Shown piece by piece: positions 10,190 through 19,510 of a stretch of DNA of 64,000 nucleotides. The first letter of the stretch is position 1. Every line of letters begins with the position of its first letter. The stretch comes from Streptomyces sp. NBC_01231 (GTDB lineage Bacteria > Actinomycetota > Actinomycetes > Streptomycetales > Streptomycetaceae): contig CP108521.1 in assembly GCA_035999765.1 (NCBI GenBank), forward strand, positions 6,758,001-6,822,000, in the 5' to 3' direction. The notes beneath the pieces are model-generated. The model was given only the letters and a program-made list of their open reading frames with translations, made no database searches and was not told the DNA's origin. The translations under genes were made by a program, and so were the position numbers.

Positions 10190-10228
10190 AGTGGCAGCAA
10201 GTCGAGGGTGTGCGGCAGTCCTGCCACT
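10190..10228. promoter_or_regulatory. Inverted repeat upstream of nrdS (operator candidate)
   Basis: AGTGGCAG (10190-10197) and CTGCCACT (10221-10228) are perfect inverted copies. A third, related TGCCAGT lies at 10173-10179. They sit between nrdS (start 10170) and the small rightward ORF at 10263, so they could be a binding site for NrdS itself or for a TGGC-recognising AdpA-like protein. Function is inferred only from position. Confidence 0.4.
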
Positions 10229-10262
10229 GCCGGTAAGGAGTCTCGGGCGGGACAGTGGTGTC

Positions 10263-10505
10263 ATGACTACCGCACAGACAGAAGGACTGATCGCCATGCT
10301 CACCGTCCTCGGAATCCTCGCCCTCCTGGTCCTCCCGTCAGCGGTCGGGATCCTGCGCGACAGGCGCATCGACCGTCAGATCAGGGAGGCCCAGGAGGCC
10401 CGCGAGGCGTACGACGATCAGAAGTCCTCGTCCAGGTCGACGGTGCCCTCCACCGCGACCTGGTACGCCGACGGGCGCCGCTCGAAGAAGTTGGTCAACT
10501 CCTGA
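10263..10505 (+). CDS. Small single-span membrane protein
   Basis: 80 aa from ATG 10263. An N-terminal hydrophobic stretch (LTVLGILALLVLPSAVGI, residues 14-31) is followed by a charged helix (RDRRIDRQIREAQEAREAYDD), the layout of many small Streptomyces membrane proteins. The last 88 bases run antisense across the 3' end of nrdB, and the residues encoded there (QKSSSRSTVPS onwards) look like read-through, so the original stop may have been lost. It may not be expressed. Confidence 0.5.
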   Translation: MTTAQTEGLIAMLTVLGILALLVLPSAVGILRDRRIDRQIREAQEAREAYDDQKSSSRSTVPSTATWYADGRRSKKLVNS

Positions 10506-11476
10506 ACCCCTTGCAGCTCCATGAAGGAGAAGGGGTTCTCCGAGCCGTACAGCGGGGCGAAGCCGAGGCGCGTCAGGCGCTGGTCGGCGACGCACTCCAG
10601 GTACTGGCGCATCGAGTCGGTGTTCATGCCCGGGAGACCGTCACCACACAGGTCGCGCGCGAACTGCAGCTCGGCCTCGACGGCCTCCCTCAGCATGTCG
10701 GCGACCTGCTGCTGAAGCTCGTCGTCGAACAGCTCCGGCTCCTCCTTGCGGACGGTGTCCACCACGTCGAAGGCGAAGCTCATGTGCATCGTCTCGTCGC
10801 GGAACACCCAGTTGGTGCCGGTGGCCAGGCCGTGCAGCAGACCCCGGCTGCGGAACCAGTAGACGTACGCGAAGGCCCCGTAGAAGAACAGGCCCTCGAT
10901 GCACGCGGCGAAGCAGATGAGGTTGAGGAGGAAGCGGCGCCGGTCGGCCTGGGTCTCCAGCCGGTCCAGCTTCTCGACCTCGTTGATCCACTTGAAGCAG
11001 AACCCGGCCTTCTCGCGGATGGACGGGATGTTCTCCACCGCGTCGAAGGCGGCCGCCCTGTCCTCCGGGTCGGGGAGGTAGGTGTCCAGCAGGGTCAGAT
11101 AGAACTGGACGTGGACCGCTTCCTCGAACAGCTGCCGGGAGAGATACAGGCGCGCCTCGGGGGAGTTGATGTGCTTGTAGAGCGTCAGCACCAGGTTGTT
11201 CGCGACGATCGAGTCGCCCGTCGCGAAGAACGCGACCAGGCGGCCGATCAGGTGCTGCTCGGCCGGCGTCATCTTCGCGAGGTCGGCGACGTCCGAGTGG
11301 AGGTCCACCTCCTCGACGGTCCAGGTGTTCTTGATGGCGTCCCGGTAGCGCTCGTAGAAGTCGGGGTAGCGCATGGGGCGCAGGGTCAGCTCGAAGCCGG
11401 GGTCGAGCAGGTTCTTGAAAGCCGCGGCTTTGGAAGGTGCGGCCTCGGCAGGTGCGGCCTTGGTTTCGCTGGTCAT
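10418..11476 (-). CDS. nrdB: Class Ia ribonucleotide reductase, radical-bearing small subunit
   Basis: 352-aa R2 protein that holds the di-iron centre and tyrosyl radical for dNTP synthesis in aerobic cells. The ligand set is readable: Asp in FFATGDS, Glu/His in FEEAVH, radical Tyr four residues after that His (VHVQFY), Glu in CIEGLFF, and Glu/His in RDETMH. The Tyr marks it as a tyrosyl-radical enzyme, not a Tyr-less Mn/Fe type. ATG 11476 overlaps the nrdA stop by one base (TAATG). Confidence 0.95.
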   Translation of the reverse strand: MTSETKAAPAEAAPSKAAAFKNLLDPGFELTLRPMRYPDFYERYRDAIKNTWTVEEVDLHSDVADLAKMTPAEQHLIGRLVAFFATGDSIVANNLVLTLYKHINSPEARLYLSRQLFEEAVHVQFYLTLLDTYLPDPEDRAAAFDAVENIPSIREKAGFCFKWINEVEKLDRLETQADRRRFLLNLICFAACIEGLFFYGAFAYVYWFRSRGLLHGLATGTNWVFRDETMHMSFAFDVVDTVRKEEPELFDDELQQQVADMLREAVEAELQFARDLCGDGLPGMNTDSMRQYLECVADQRLTRLGFAPLYGSENPFSFMELQGVQELTNFFERRPSAYQVAVEGTVDLDEDF

Positions 11477-13830
11477 TACTGGCAGGCCTCGCAGGACTCG
11501 GGGTTTTCCAGGGAGCAGGCGACGGCCTCGGGGTCGGCGGCCTGCTGTACGGGCACGGTGGCCCGGGCGGCGCGGGCGATCCGGGTCGCCGGACGCGAGC
11601 GCAGGTAGTACGTCGTCTTCAGGCCCGACTTCCAGGCGTACGCGTACATCGAGGAGAGCTTGCCGATGGTCGGCGTCTCCAGGAAGAGGTTCAGGGACTG
11701 GGACTGGTCCAGGAACGGGGTCCGGGCGGCGGCCATGTCGATCAGGCCGCGCTGCGGGATCTCCCACGCCGTGCGGTACAGCGCCCGTACATCCTCGGGG
11801 ATCCAGGTGAAGGCCTGCACCGAGCCGTTCTCCTCGCGCAGGGCCTCCCGGGTGCGCGCGTCCCAGACGCCGAGCCGCTTCAGGTCGTTCACCAGGTACG
11901 AGTTGACCTGGAGGAACTCACCGGACAGCGTCTCCCGCTTGAACAGGTTGGAGACCTGCGGCTCGATGCACTCGTACACGCCGGCGATCGACGCGATGGT
12001 GGCGGTGGGCGCGATGGCCAGCAGCAGGGAGTTGCGCAGGCCGGTGGCGGCGATCCGGGCGCGCAGGGCCGCCCAGCGCTCGGGCCAGGTGAGCTCGGTG
12101 TCGTAGTGGTCGGGGTGCAGGACACCCTTGGCGGTACGGGTCTTCTCCCAGGCCGGCAGCGGGCCGTTGCGCTCGGCGAGGTCGGCTGAGGCCTCGTACG
12201 CGGCGAGCATGACGCGCTCGGCGAGACGGGTGGAGAGCGCCTTCGCCTCGGGCGAGTCGAAGGGCAGGCGCAGTTGGAAGAAGACGTCCTGCAGGCCCAT
12301 CGCGCCGAGGCCCACCGGACGCCACTTGGCGTTGGAGCGGCCCGCCTGCTCGGTCGGGTAGAAGTTGATGTCGACGACCCGGTCCAGGAAGGTCACGGCG
12401 GTGCGGACGGTCTCGTCCAGCCGCTCCCAGTCGATGTCCCCGTTCCTGACGAAGGCGCCGAGATTGACCGAGCCCAGGTTGCAGACCGCCGTCTCGCCGT
12501 CGTCCGTGACCTCCAGGATCTCCGTGCAGAGGTTGGAGGAGTGGACCACATGGCCCGGCTCGGCCGTCTGGTTGGCGGTGCGGTTGGCGGCGTCCTTGAA
12601 GGTCATCCAGCCGTTGCCGGTCTGGGCGAGGGTGCGCATCATGCGGCCGTACAGATCACGGGCCGGGATGGTCTTCTTGGCCAGGCCGTTCGCCTCCGCC
12701 CCGCGGTAGGCGGCGTCGAACTCCTCGCCCCACAGGTCCACCAGCTCGGGTACGTCGGCGGGGGAGAACAGCGACCACTGCGCGTCGGCGTTCACGCGGC
12801 GCATGAACTCGTCCGGGATCCAGTGCGCGAGGTTCAGGTTGTGCGTCCGGCGGGCGTCCTCGCCGGTGTTGTCGCGCAGCTCCAGGAACTCCTCGATGTC
12901 CGAGTGCCAGGTCTCCAGGTAGACCGCGGCCGCGCCCTTGCGCCGGCCGCCCTGGTTCACGGCGGCGACCGAGGCGTCGAGGGTCTTCAGGAACGGGACG
13001 ATGCCGTTGGAGTGCCCGTTCGTGCCGCGGATCAGCGAACCCCGGGAGCGGATGCGGGAGTACGCGATGCCGATGCCGCCCGCGTGCTTCGAGAGCCGGG
13101 CCACCTGGTGGTAGCGGTCGTAGATGGAGTCCAGCTCGTCCTTGGGGGAGTCGAGGAGGTAGCAGGACGACATCTGGGGGTGCCGGGTCCCGGAGTTGAA
13201 GAGGGTGGGGGAGGAGGGGAGGTAGTCGAGGCGGCTCATGAGCTTGTAGAGCGCGGCTACTTCGTCGACGGCACGGTGGGTGTCGTCCTCGGCGAGGCCG
13301 GACGCCACCCGGAGCATGAAGTGCTGGGGAGTCTCGATCACACGGCGGGTGATCGGGTGCCGCAGGAGGTAGCGGCTGTGCAGGGTGCGCAGGCCGAAGT
13401 AGCCGAAGCGGTCGTCCCCTTGAGTGTCGATGAGGGTGTCGAGGCGGTCCGCGTGCAGGCGTACGAACTCGGCCGTACGGTCGGCGATCAGGCCTTCCCG
13501 GTGCCCGACGGCGACCGAGCCGGTGAAGGACGTGACGCCCTGGGACGCGGCCTCGGCGCGGATGCTGATCGCGAGCAGACGGGCGGCCAGCCGCGAGTAG
13601 ACGGGGTCCTCGGAGATGAGGCCGGCGGCCGCCTCGGTGGCCAGCTCGCGCAGCTCCGACCCGTCAGCCCGCGCGGAGCGGCCGCGCAGCGCGGCGGCCG
13701 CGACCCGTCCGGGGTCGGCGTCGGGGAGGTCGGCGGTCAGCTCGGCCAAGGTCCGCAGCAACGCGGTTCCGGGGCCGTCGGGTTCCACAGGAGCTGTCGC
13801 TGATACCGGATCGGCTGGCGCGATGGTCAC
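11476..13830 (-). CDS. nrdA: Class Ia ribonucleotide reductase, catalytic large subunit
   Basis: 784 aa from GTG 13830. It reduces ribonucleoside diphosphates using a thiyl radical generated by NrdB. Visible features are the SSCYLLD site (active-site Cys), the loop SSNLCTEILEVTDDGETAVCNLGSVNL read in parts as NLCTEI and CNLGSVNL, the PTATIASIAG segment, and a C-terminal redox pair CEAC for thioredoxin exchange. Expression is expected to be shut by adenosylcobalamin through the riboswitch upstream at about 13968-14104, when the B12-dependent class II enzyme elsewhere can replace it. Confidence 0.96.
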   Translation of the reverse strand: MTIAPADPVSATAPVEPDGPGTALLRTLAELTADLPDADPGRVAAAALRGRSARADGSELRELATEAAAGLISEDPVYSRLAARLLAISIRAEAASQGVTSFTGSVAVGHREGLIADRTAEFVRLHADRLDTLIDTQGDDRFGYFGLRTLHSRYLLRHPITRRVIETPQHFMLRVASGLAEDDTHRAVDEVAALYKLMSRLDYLPSSPTLFNSGTRHPQMSSCYLLDSPKDELDSIYDRYHQVARLSKHAGGIGIAYSRIRSRGSLIRGTNGHSNGIVPFLKTLDASVAAVNQGGRRKGAAAVYLETWHSDIEEFLELRDNTGEDARRTHNLNLAHWIPDEFMRRVNADAQWSLFSPADVPELVDLWGEEFDAAYRGAEANGLAKKTIPARDLYGRMMRTLAQTGNGWMTFKDAANRTANQTAEPGHVVHSSNLCTEILEVTDDGETAVCNLGSVNLGAFVRNGDIDWERLDETVRTAVTFLDRVVDINFYPTEQAGRSNAKWRPVGLGAMGLQDVFFQLRLPFDSPEAKALSTRLAERVMLAAYEASADLAERNGPLPAWEKTRTAKGVLHPDHYDTELTWPERWAALRARIAATGLRNSLLLAIAPTATIASIAGVYECIEPQVSNLFKRETLSGEFLQVNSYLVNDLKRLGVWDARTREALREENGSVQAFTWIPEDVRALYRTAWEIPQRGLIDMAAARTPFLDQSQSLNLFLETPTIGKLSSMYAYAWKSGLKTTYYLRSRPATRIARAARATVPVQQAADPEAVACSLENPESCEACQ

Positions 13831-13967
13831 GTGGGGGCTCTCCCTCGCTCGGCAGAGGGCCTCACGGCGGGCAGGCGGAACCACACGAGCGCACACGGCG
13901 TCGCGTCCACCGGCCCATTCCACGAGGCCCGGACGTCAAGCACCCGGGCCGGATGGCCGGGCGCGCT

Positions 13968-14104
13968 GTCGGCAGGTCCTCGGACTGACTCCCATGAGCG
14001 CATTTGCACGCATGAGTACACCGTTGCGGGACAGTTCCGGATTCGCACCGGATTCCCCTGCGGCGACAGCGAGCATGAGCATACATCTTGTGCCGGGTGG
14101 AGAC
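13968..14104 (-). promoter_or_regulatory. Cobalamin riboswitch of the nrdABS operon
   Basis: On the minus strand the leader holds the class I cobalamin aptamer signatures: a core reading GGGAATCCGGTGCGAATCC then GGAACTGTCCCGCAACGGTG (about 14013-14058), and the B12 box AGTCCGAGGACCTGCC at the aptamer 3' end (13971-13986). The platform region down to the GTG at 13830 contains GC-rich pairing (CCCGGCC/GGCCCGGG) that could hide the ribosome site. This arrangement is established for S. coelicolor nrdABS. The 13831-14183 gap holds nothing else recognisable. Confidence 0.93.
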
Positions 14105-14183
14105 AGCACCCCCATATGTTGTGTCGCGTCCACTTCGGAGCGTGGCAGAGTGTCACCTCACAGCGTCAACTCGAAGGGTCGGC

Positions 14184-14690
14184 TCACAGCGACAACTGGT
14201 AAGTGAGCAGCATGATGTCGTCCAGTTCCGGGATCGGGTTCCAGTCGCGCTCGGGGACCCGGACGAAGCCCAGACGTTCGTAGATGCGGTGGGCGGAGCG
14301 CATCGTCCGCTGGGTCGACAGGACGACTCGTACGCAGCCTTCCGTGGCCCTCGCCCGGTCTACGCAGGCCCGCACGAGCGCCTCACCGGCTCCGCGTCCG
14401 CGCGCCTCCCGGGCGATCGCGAGCATCCGTATCTCGGCCTCTCCGGGGCGGGCGATCTCGGCCATGGGCCCGCCGGACGGTACGAAGGTGACGCCGCCGA
14501 GGATCTGTTCGCCCTGTGTGGCCACCAGCACGTCCGCGGCGGCGGCGCGCTTGGTCACGTCTCTCAGTTCACCGAGGTACAGGTCGCTCTCGCCGAAGTC
14601 GAGGAGGTCGTCCAGGAGGTAGGCCTGGGCGGTGATTTCACCGAGGGTGGCGTATTCGTCAGGGGCTGCTTGCCGGATCACGAGGTCCAT
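14184..14690 (-). CDS. GNAT-family N-acetyltransferase
   Basis: 168 aa from ATG 14690. The acetyl-CoA loop is ARGRGAGEALV (R/Q-x-x-G-x-G/A), followed by the typical MRSAHRIYERLGF element near the C terminus. Substrate is unknown. An in-frame upstream extension to 14786 crosses a hairpin and was rejected. It is a single gene, transcribed toward the nrd leader. Confidence 0.85.
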   Translation of the reverse strand: MDLVIRQAAPDEYATLGEITAQAYLLDDLLDFGESDLYLGELRDVTKRAAAADVLVATQGEQILGGVTFVPSGGPMAEIARPGEAEIRMLAIAREARGRGAGEALVRACVDRARATEGCVRVVLSTQRTMRSAHRIYERLGFVRVPERDWNPIPELDDIMLLTYQLSL

Positions 14691-14718
14691 GCCGGGAGTG
14701 TGCACCAAGGGCACGGCG

Positions 14719-14749
14719 AAGGGCCGCCGGGTTTCCTCCGGCGGCCCTT
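14719..14749. terminator. Hairpin between GNAT and symporter genes
   Basis: A perfect 12-bp stem, AAGGGCCGCCGG (14719-14730) with CCGGCGGCCCTT (14738-14749), and a 7-base loop. It lies in the 5' flank of the GNAT gene and downstream of the symporter, so it may end symporter read-through. Confidence 0.6.
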
Positions 14750-14824
14750 GAACGCGGCCCAGCGGCGGGCGGCGAAACCCGCACATTTAGCGCGCTGTCG
14801 CGGCGGCCCGCCAGGTGCGCGTAC

Positions 14825-14869
14825 GCGAAAGGGCCTGCCCGGCGGATCGCGCCGGACAGGCCCTTTCGC
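14825..14869 (-). terminator. Terminator of the symporter operon
   Basis: GCGAAAGGGCCTG (14825-14837) pairs with CAGGCCCTTTCGC (14857-14869), with further pairing of GGC/GCC inside. It begins 11 bases past the symporter stop on the minus strand and contains an AAAGGG/CCCTTT edge giving a short U run. Confidence 0.75.
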
Positions 14870-14879
14870 GGTCGTCGCG

Positions 14880-16508
14880 TCAGTGCGCGGAGCCCGCCGT
14901 GGCCGGCGGCAGTTCCGTCTGGACGCCCCGGTCGCCCGCGTCGGCCGTGTAGTCCTGCGGGGACGTCTCGTCGATGCCGTCGGGGGCCTTGAGGGCCTTC
15001 AGGACGAAGGTGAGGACCACCGTGACGACGACGTTCAGGACGAACGCCGTCAGACCGATGTAGCCGATCTCCCCGATGCCGGGGATCTCCTTCGCCGAGC
15101 CGCCGAAGTGCTTCTGCGTCGGCGAGGCGACCCCGTACGCGGCGACCGTGCCGTACACCATGCCGACCGCCCAGCCGGCGAGCAGTGCCCAGCGGTGGAA
15201 CCAGCGGGTGAACAGGCCGCCGACCAGGGCCGGGAAGGTCTGCAGGATCCAGATGCCGCCGAGGAGCTGGAAGTTGATCGCGACCGTCTTGTCCATGGTC
15301 AGGACGAAGGCCAGGGCGCCCACCTTCACGAGCAGCGACACCAGCTTGGAGACCCGCGTCTCCTCCTTCGGTGTCGCGTCCGGCTTGATGAAGTCCTTGT
15401 AGATGTTGCGGGTGAAGAGGTTCGCCGCGGCGATCGACATGATCGCCGCCGGGACCAGTGCGCCGATGCCGATCGCCGCGAAGGCCACGCCCGCGAACCA
15501 GTCCGGGAACATGTTCTCGAAGAGCTGCGGGATCGCCAGCTGGCCGTTGGTGACCTTGACCCCGGCCGCGATCGCCATGAAGCCCAGCAGCGCGAGCAGG
15601 CCCAGCATCAGCGAGTACAGCGGCAGGATCGTGGTGTTGCGGCGGATCACCTCACGGCTGCGCGAGGACAGCGTCGCCGTGATCGAGTGCGGGTACATGA
15701 AGAGCGCCAGCGCGGAGCCCAACGCGAGCGTGGCGTACGTCCATTGGCCGGCCTCGGCCGGGACCAGGGCGCCGCGTGGCTTGCCCGTCGCCGGGTTGGT
15801 CTGGCTGAACGCCTCGCCCGCCTTGGCGAAGATGTCGTCGAAGCCGCCCAGCTTGATCGGGATGTAGATGATCGCCACCGCGATGACGATGTAGATCAGC
15901 GTGTCCTTGACGAAGGCGATGAGGGCGGGGGCGCGCAGGCCCGACGAGTACGTGTACGCCGCCAGCACACCGAACGCGATCAGCAGCGGCAGGTCCTTGA
16001 CGAACCAGTTGGTGTCCTCGCCGCCGCCGACGCCCATCACGTCCAGCACCGCCTGGATGCCGACCAGTTGGAGCGCGATGTACGGCATCGTGGCGAGGAT
16101 GCCGGTCACGGCCACCGCCAGCGAGAGCCCCTTCGAGCCGAAGCGGCCGCGCACGAAGTCCGACGTGGTCACGTACCCGTGCTTGTGGGACACCGACCAC
16201 AGGCGGGGCAGGAAGGTGAAGATCAGCGGGTACACCAGGATCGTGTAGGGCACCGCGAAGAAGCCGGCCGCGCCCGCCGCGTAGATCGCCGCCGGGACCG
16301 CCACGAAGGTGTAGGCCGTGTACAGGTCACCGCCGAGCAGGAACCAGGTGACCCAGGTGCCGAAGGAGCGTCCGCCCAGGCCCCACTCGTCGAGGCTGTG
16401 CTCGTCGTCGGCCCTGCGCCAGCGCGCGGCGAGGAAGCCCATGACCGTGACGGCCAGGAAGAAGAAGATGAAGACGCCGAGTGCGACGCCGTTCACGCCG
16501 TCGTTCAC
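14880..16508 (-). CDS. Sodium:solute symporter (SSS family, monocarboxylate-type)
   Basis: 542 aa with about 13 hydrophobic segments. The SSS core is recognisable: GGRSFGTWVTWFLLGGDLYTAY near the start and a GxIxALVPAAIMSIAAANLFTRNIY segment in the second half. Pairing with a DUF3311 small protein is typical of Na+-coupled monocarboxylate/acetate permeases; the actual substrate cannot be read. GTG 16508 overlaps the stop of the DUF3311 gene. A hairpin terminator follows. Confidence 0.88.
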   Translation of the reverse strand: MNDGVNGVALGVFIFFFLAVTVMGFLAARWRRADDEHSLDEWGLGGRSFGTWVTWFLLGGDLYTAYTFVAVPAAIYAAGAAGFFAVPYTILVYPLIFTFLPRLWSVSHKHGYVTTSDFVRGRFGSKGLSLAVAVTGILATMPYIALQLVGIQAVLDVMGVGGGEDTNWFVKDLPLLIAFGVLAAYTYSSGLRAPALIAFVKDTLIYIVIAVAIIYIPIKLGGFDDIFAKAGEAFSQTNPATGKPRGALVPAEAGQWTYATLALGSALALFMYPHSITATLSSRSREVIRRNTTILPLYSLMLGLLALLGFMAIAAGVKVTNGQLAIPQLFENMFPDWFAGVAFAAIGIGALVPAAIMSIAAANLFTRNIYKDFIKPDATPKEETRVSKLVSLLVKVGALAFVLTMDKTVAINFQLLGGIWILQTFPALVGGLFTRWFHRWALLAGWAVGMVYGTVAAYGVASPTQKHFGGSAKEIPGIGEIGYIGLTAFVLNVVVTVVLTFVLKALKAPDGIDETSPQDYTADAGDRGVQTELPPATAGSAH

Positions 16509-16768
16509 TTCGACGCACCGCCCTGCTGGGTCGAGCGGGCGCGCTGGTCACGCTGCCACAGCTTGTAGGCGGTCACCGTCAGCGCGGTGGAGATCAGCAC
16601 CCACGCCATCTGGTACCAGTAGAAGAACGGGATGCCGATGAACGCGGGGTCCGTCTTGGCGTACGAGCCCACCCACAGCATCGCCACGAAGGGCGCGACG
16701 AGGCAGACGGCGATGGCGACCCGTGCGGGTGTCACCACCGTTCTGCTCACTTCCGGATCGTTCGACAT
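16505..16768 (-). CDS. DUF3311 small membrane protein, symporter partner
   Basis: 87 aa with two TM segments (VAIAVCLVAPFVAMLWVGSY and FFYWYQMAWVLISTALTVTAY). Such proteins are encoded directly before SSS symporters and are presumed accessory subunits. The stop overlaps the symporter's GTG by four bases, so the two are co-translated. About 195 bases to dasR contain no gene. Confidence 0.85.
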   Translation of the reverse strand: MSNDPEVSRTVVTPARVAIAVCLVAPFVAMLWVGSYAKTDPAFIGIPFFYWYQMAWVLISTALTVTAYKLWQRDQRARSTQQGGASK

Positions 16769-16964
16769 CGGGTGACTCCGTCCCCTCGCTGATCACCTGG
16801 ATCACCTGTGTAATGCGCAGGCAATCTAGGTCACGGTGTCGCAGATATGGAACCCCTCGTCCGCATACCGGTATGTGTCGGTTCCGTGTGGGCCGTCAAC
16901 AGCGGCCGTCCGTAACGGCTGCCGCCCAGGGGCGGTTGCGGCGGACCGCGTGTACTGCCGGGTG

Positions 16965-17921
<957 letters not shown>

Positions 17922-18014
17922 TTAAAGGTTCCTGCATATGTAGGTCGCATAACGGCTGGTGAGGCGGACTCGTACACCCTTGACAGCCCTATTGGTCTGA
18001 GCCAAGCTCTGCCC

Positions 18015-18030
18015 ACTGGTCTACACCACT
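18015..18030. promoter_or_regulatory. DasR operator (dre) upstream of dasA
   Basis: ACTGGTCTACACCACT matches the DasR consensus ACTGGTCTAGACCAGT at 14 of 16 positions. It lies 69-84 bases before the dasA GTG. A further half-site, ACTGGTCCA, follows at 18028, and TTGGTCTGAGCCAA sits at 17992-18005. Repression of dasA by DasR is known in S. coelicolor. Confidence 0.85.
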
Positions 18031-18098
18031 GGTCCAGGTCCTGGCCCATGGGCTACGTGGGAGCAGGGGGGTTTGTGGGCATCCCTGAGGAGGGTGGC

Positions 18099-19385
18099 GT
18101 GAAGCGCAAGCTGATAGCCGCGATCGGTATCGCGGGCATGATGGTCTCCATCGCGGCGTGCGGGGACGACAGTGGCAGCGGGAGCTCGGACAAGAGCGGC
18201 GCGGACGCCAAGGAACTGACCGTCTGGCTCACCGTCGACGCGCAGAACAACTGGCCGCAGCTGGTCAAGTCCGCCGACGCCGCGGTCACGAAGGCACACC
18301 CCGGCATCAAGATCAACCACGAGTACTACGGCTGGCCCGACAAGAACACCAAGCTCGACGCCGTTCTCGCCACCGACAAGGCCCCCGACGTCGTCGAGAT
18401 GGGCAACACCGAGATGCTCGGTTACATGGTCAAGGGAGCCTTCGCCCCCCTCGACCCGGCCAAGTTCGACAAGTCCTCCGCCTGGCTGGACGGCCTCAAG
18501 GCCTCGGTGACGTACCAGGACAAGACGTACGGCGTTCCGTACTACGCCGGCGGCCGCGTCGCCAACTGGCGCAAGGACCTGTTCGCTTCGGCCGGCGTCA
18601 AGTCCACCCCGAAGACGTACGCCGAGCTGACCTCCGCCCTGAACAAGGTGCAGAAGAAGGAGGGCGACAAGTTCAGCGCCTGGTACCAGCCCACCCGTGA
18701 CTGGTACGCGGCCATGTCCTTCGTCTACGACGCCGGCGGCTCCATCGCCGCCGAGTCGGGCGGCCAGTGGAAGGGCAATCTGTCCTCGCCGGAGTCCGTC
18801 AAGGGCCTCACCGAGTTCAAGAACGTCGTCGACAAGTACATGCACGGCGACAAGACCAAGGACGAGTCCGACCGTTACATCGTCTACGGCCAGGGCAAGT
18901 CCGGCATGATCTTCGGCGCGGCCTGGGAGGGCGCGACCTCCGAGACGCCGGAGAACGACAAGACCGGCAAGCTCAAGGGCAACCTCCAGAACTTCGTGAT
19001 GCCCGGCCCGTCCGGCAAGAACCTCCCCGTCTTCCTGGGCGGTTCGGACCTCGCCGTCCCGGTGAAGTCGAAGGCGCAGGCCGTCGCCGCCGAGTGGATC
19101 AACGCGTTCACCGGTCCCGCCGGCCAGAAGGGCCTGATCGCCAAGGGCAACCTGCCCAACAACAAGACCGACCTCGCCACGCTCAAGAAGGACCCGGCGA
19201 CGGCGGTTCCGGCCACCGCGGCCGAGTCCAACTGGTTCGTCCCGATGGCACCGGGCTGGGGCCAGGTCGAGAAGGCCCAGATCCTGCAGACCATGCTGCA
19301 GAACATCGGCACCGGCAAGAAGTCGGTCGAGGCGGCCGCGAAGGAAGCGGACGCCGCGATCGACAAGGTCATCAACACCAAATGA
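18099..19385 (+). CDS. dasA: Chitobiose-binding lipoprotein DasA
   Basis: 428-aa solute-binding protein of the N,N'-diacetylchitobiose ABC importer. The signal peptide ends in a lipobox SIAAC, placing the mature protein on the outer face of the membrane. The family-1 SBP fold signature is seen (VEMGNTEMLGYMVKGAFAPLD, GVPYYAGGRVANWRKDLF). Start GTG 18099 has a GAGGAGGG ribosome site. dasB and dasC follow; an intercistronic hairpin sits just after the stop. Confidence 0.95.
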   Translation: MKRKLIAAIGIAGMMVSIAACGDDSGSGSSDKSGADAKELTVWLTVDAQNNWPQLVKSADAAVTKAHPGIKINHEYYGWPDKNTKLDAVLATDKAPDVVEMGNTEMLGYMVKGAFAPLDPAKFDKSSAWLDGLKASVTYQDKTYGVPYYAGGRVANWRKDLFASAGVKSTPKTYAELTSALNKVQKKEGDKFSAWYQPTRDWYAAMSFVYDAGGSIAAESGGQWKGNLSSPESVKGLTEFKNVVDKYMHGDKTKDESDRYIVYGQGKSGMIFGAAWEGATSETPENDKTGKLKGNLQNFVMPGPSGKNLPVFLGGSDLAVPVKSKAQAVAAEWINAFTGPAGQKGLIAKGNLPNNKTDLATLKKDPATAVPATAAESNWFVPMAPGWGQVEKAQILQTMLQNIGTGKKSVEAAAKEADAAIDKVINTK

Positions 19386-19393
19386 CCGCTGGT

Positions 19394-19421
19394 GGGGCCC
19401 CGTCGCAACCGGCGGGGCCCC
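19394..19421 (+). terminator. Intercistronic hairpin between dasA and dasB
   Basis: GGGGCCCCG (19394-19402) can pair with CGGGGCCCC (19413-19421), starting 9 bases after the dasA stop. It has no U-tract. It may act as a partial terminator or an mRNA stabiliser that keeps the binding protein more abundant than the permeases. Confidence 0.5.
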
Positions 19422-19510
19422 GCCTCTCGTACGGCTCCGCGGGCCTGGTCCTCGCGCGAGCGTGCGGGACTTCCCTTCGTACGACCTGAGGGACCGCTGA
19501 GGAGCGCACG

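Noticed and set aside
12274..13803. Long rightward open frame (509 codons) across nrdA
   Set aside because: It is the antisense of a well-conserved enzyme gene; the translation is Val/Gly/Arg-rich without motifs, as is usual for high-GC shadow frames.
14088..16568. Rightward 826-codon frame over the GNAT and symporter genes
   Set aside because: Highly charged Arg/Asp/His composition mirrors membrane codons on the other strand; no domain is visible.
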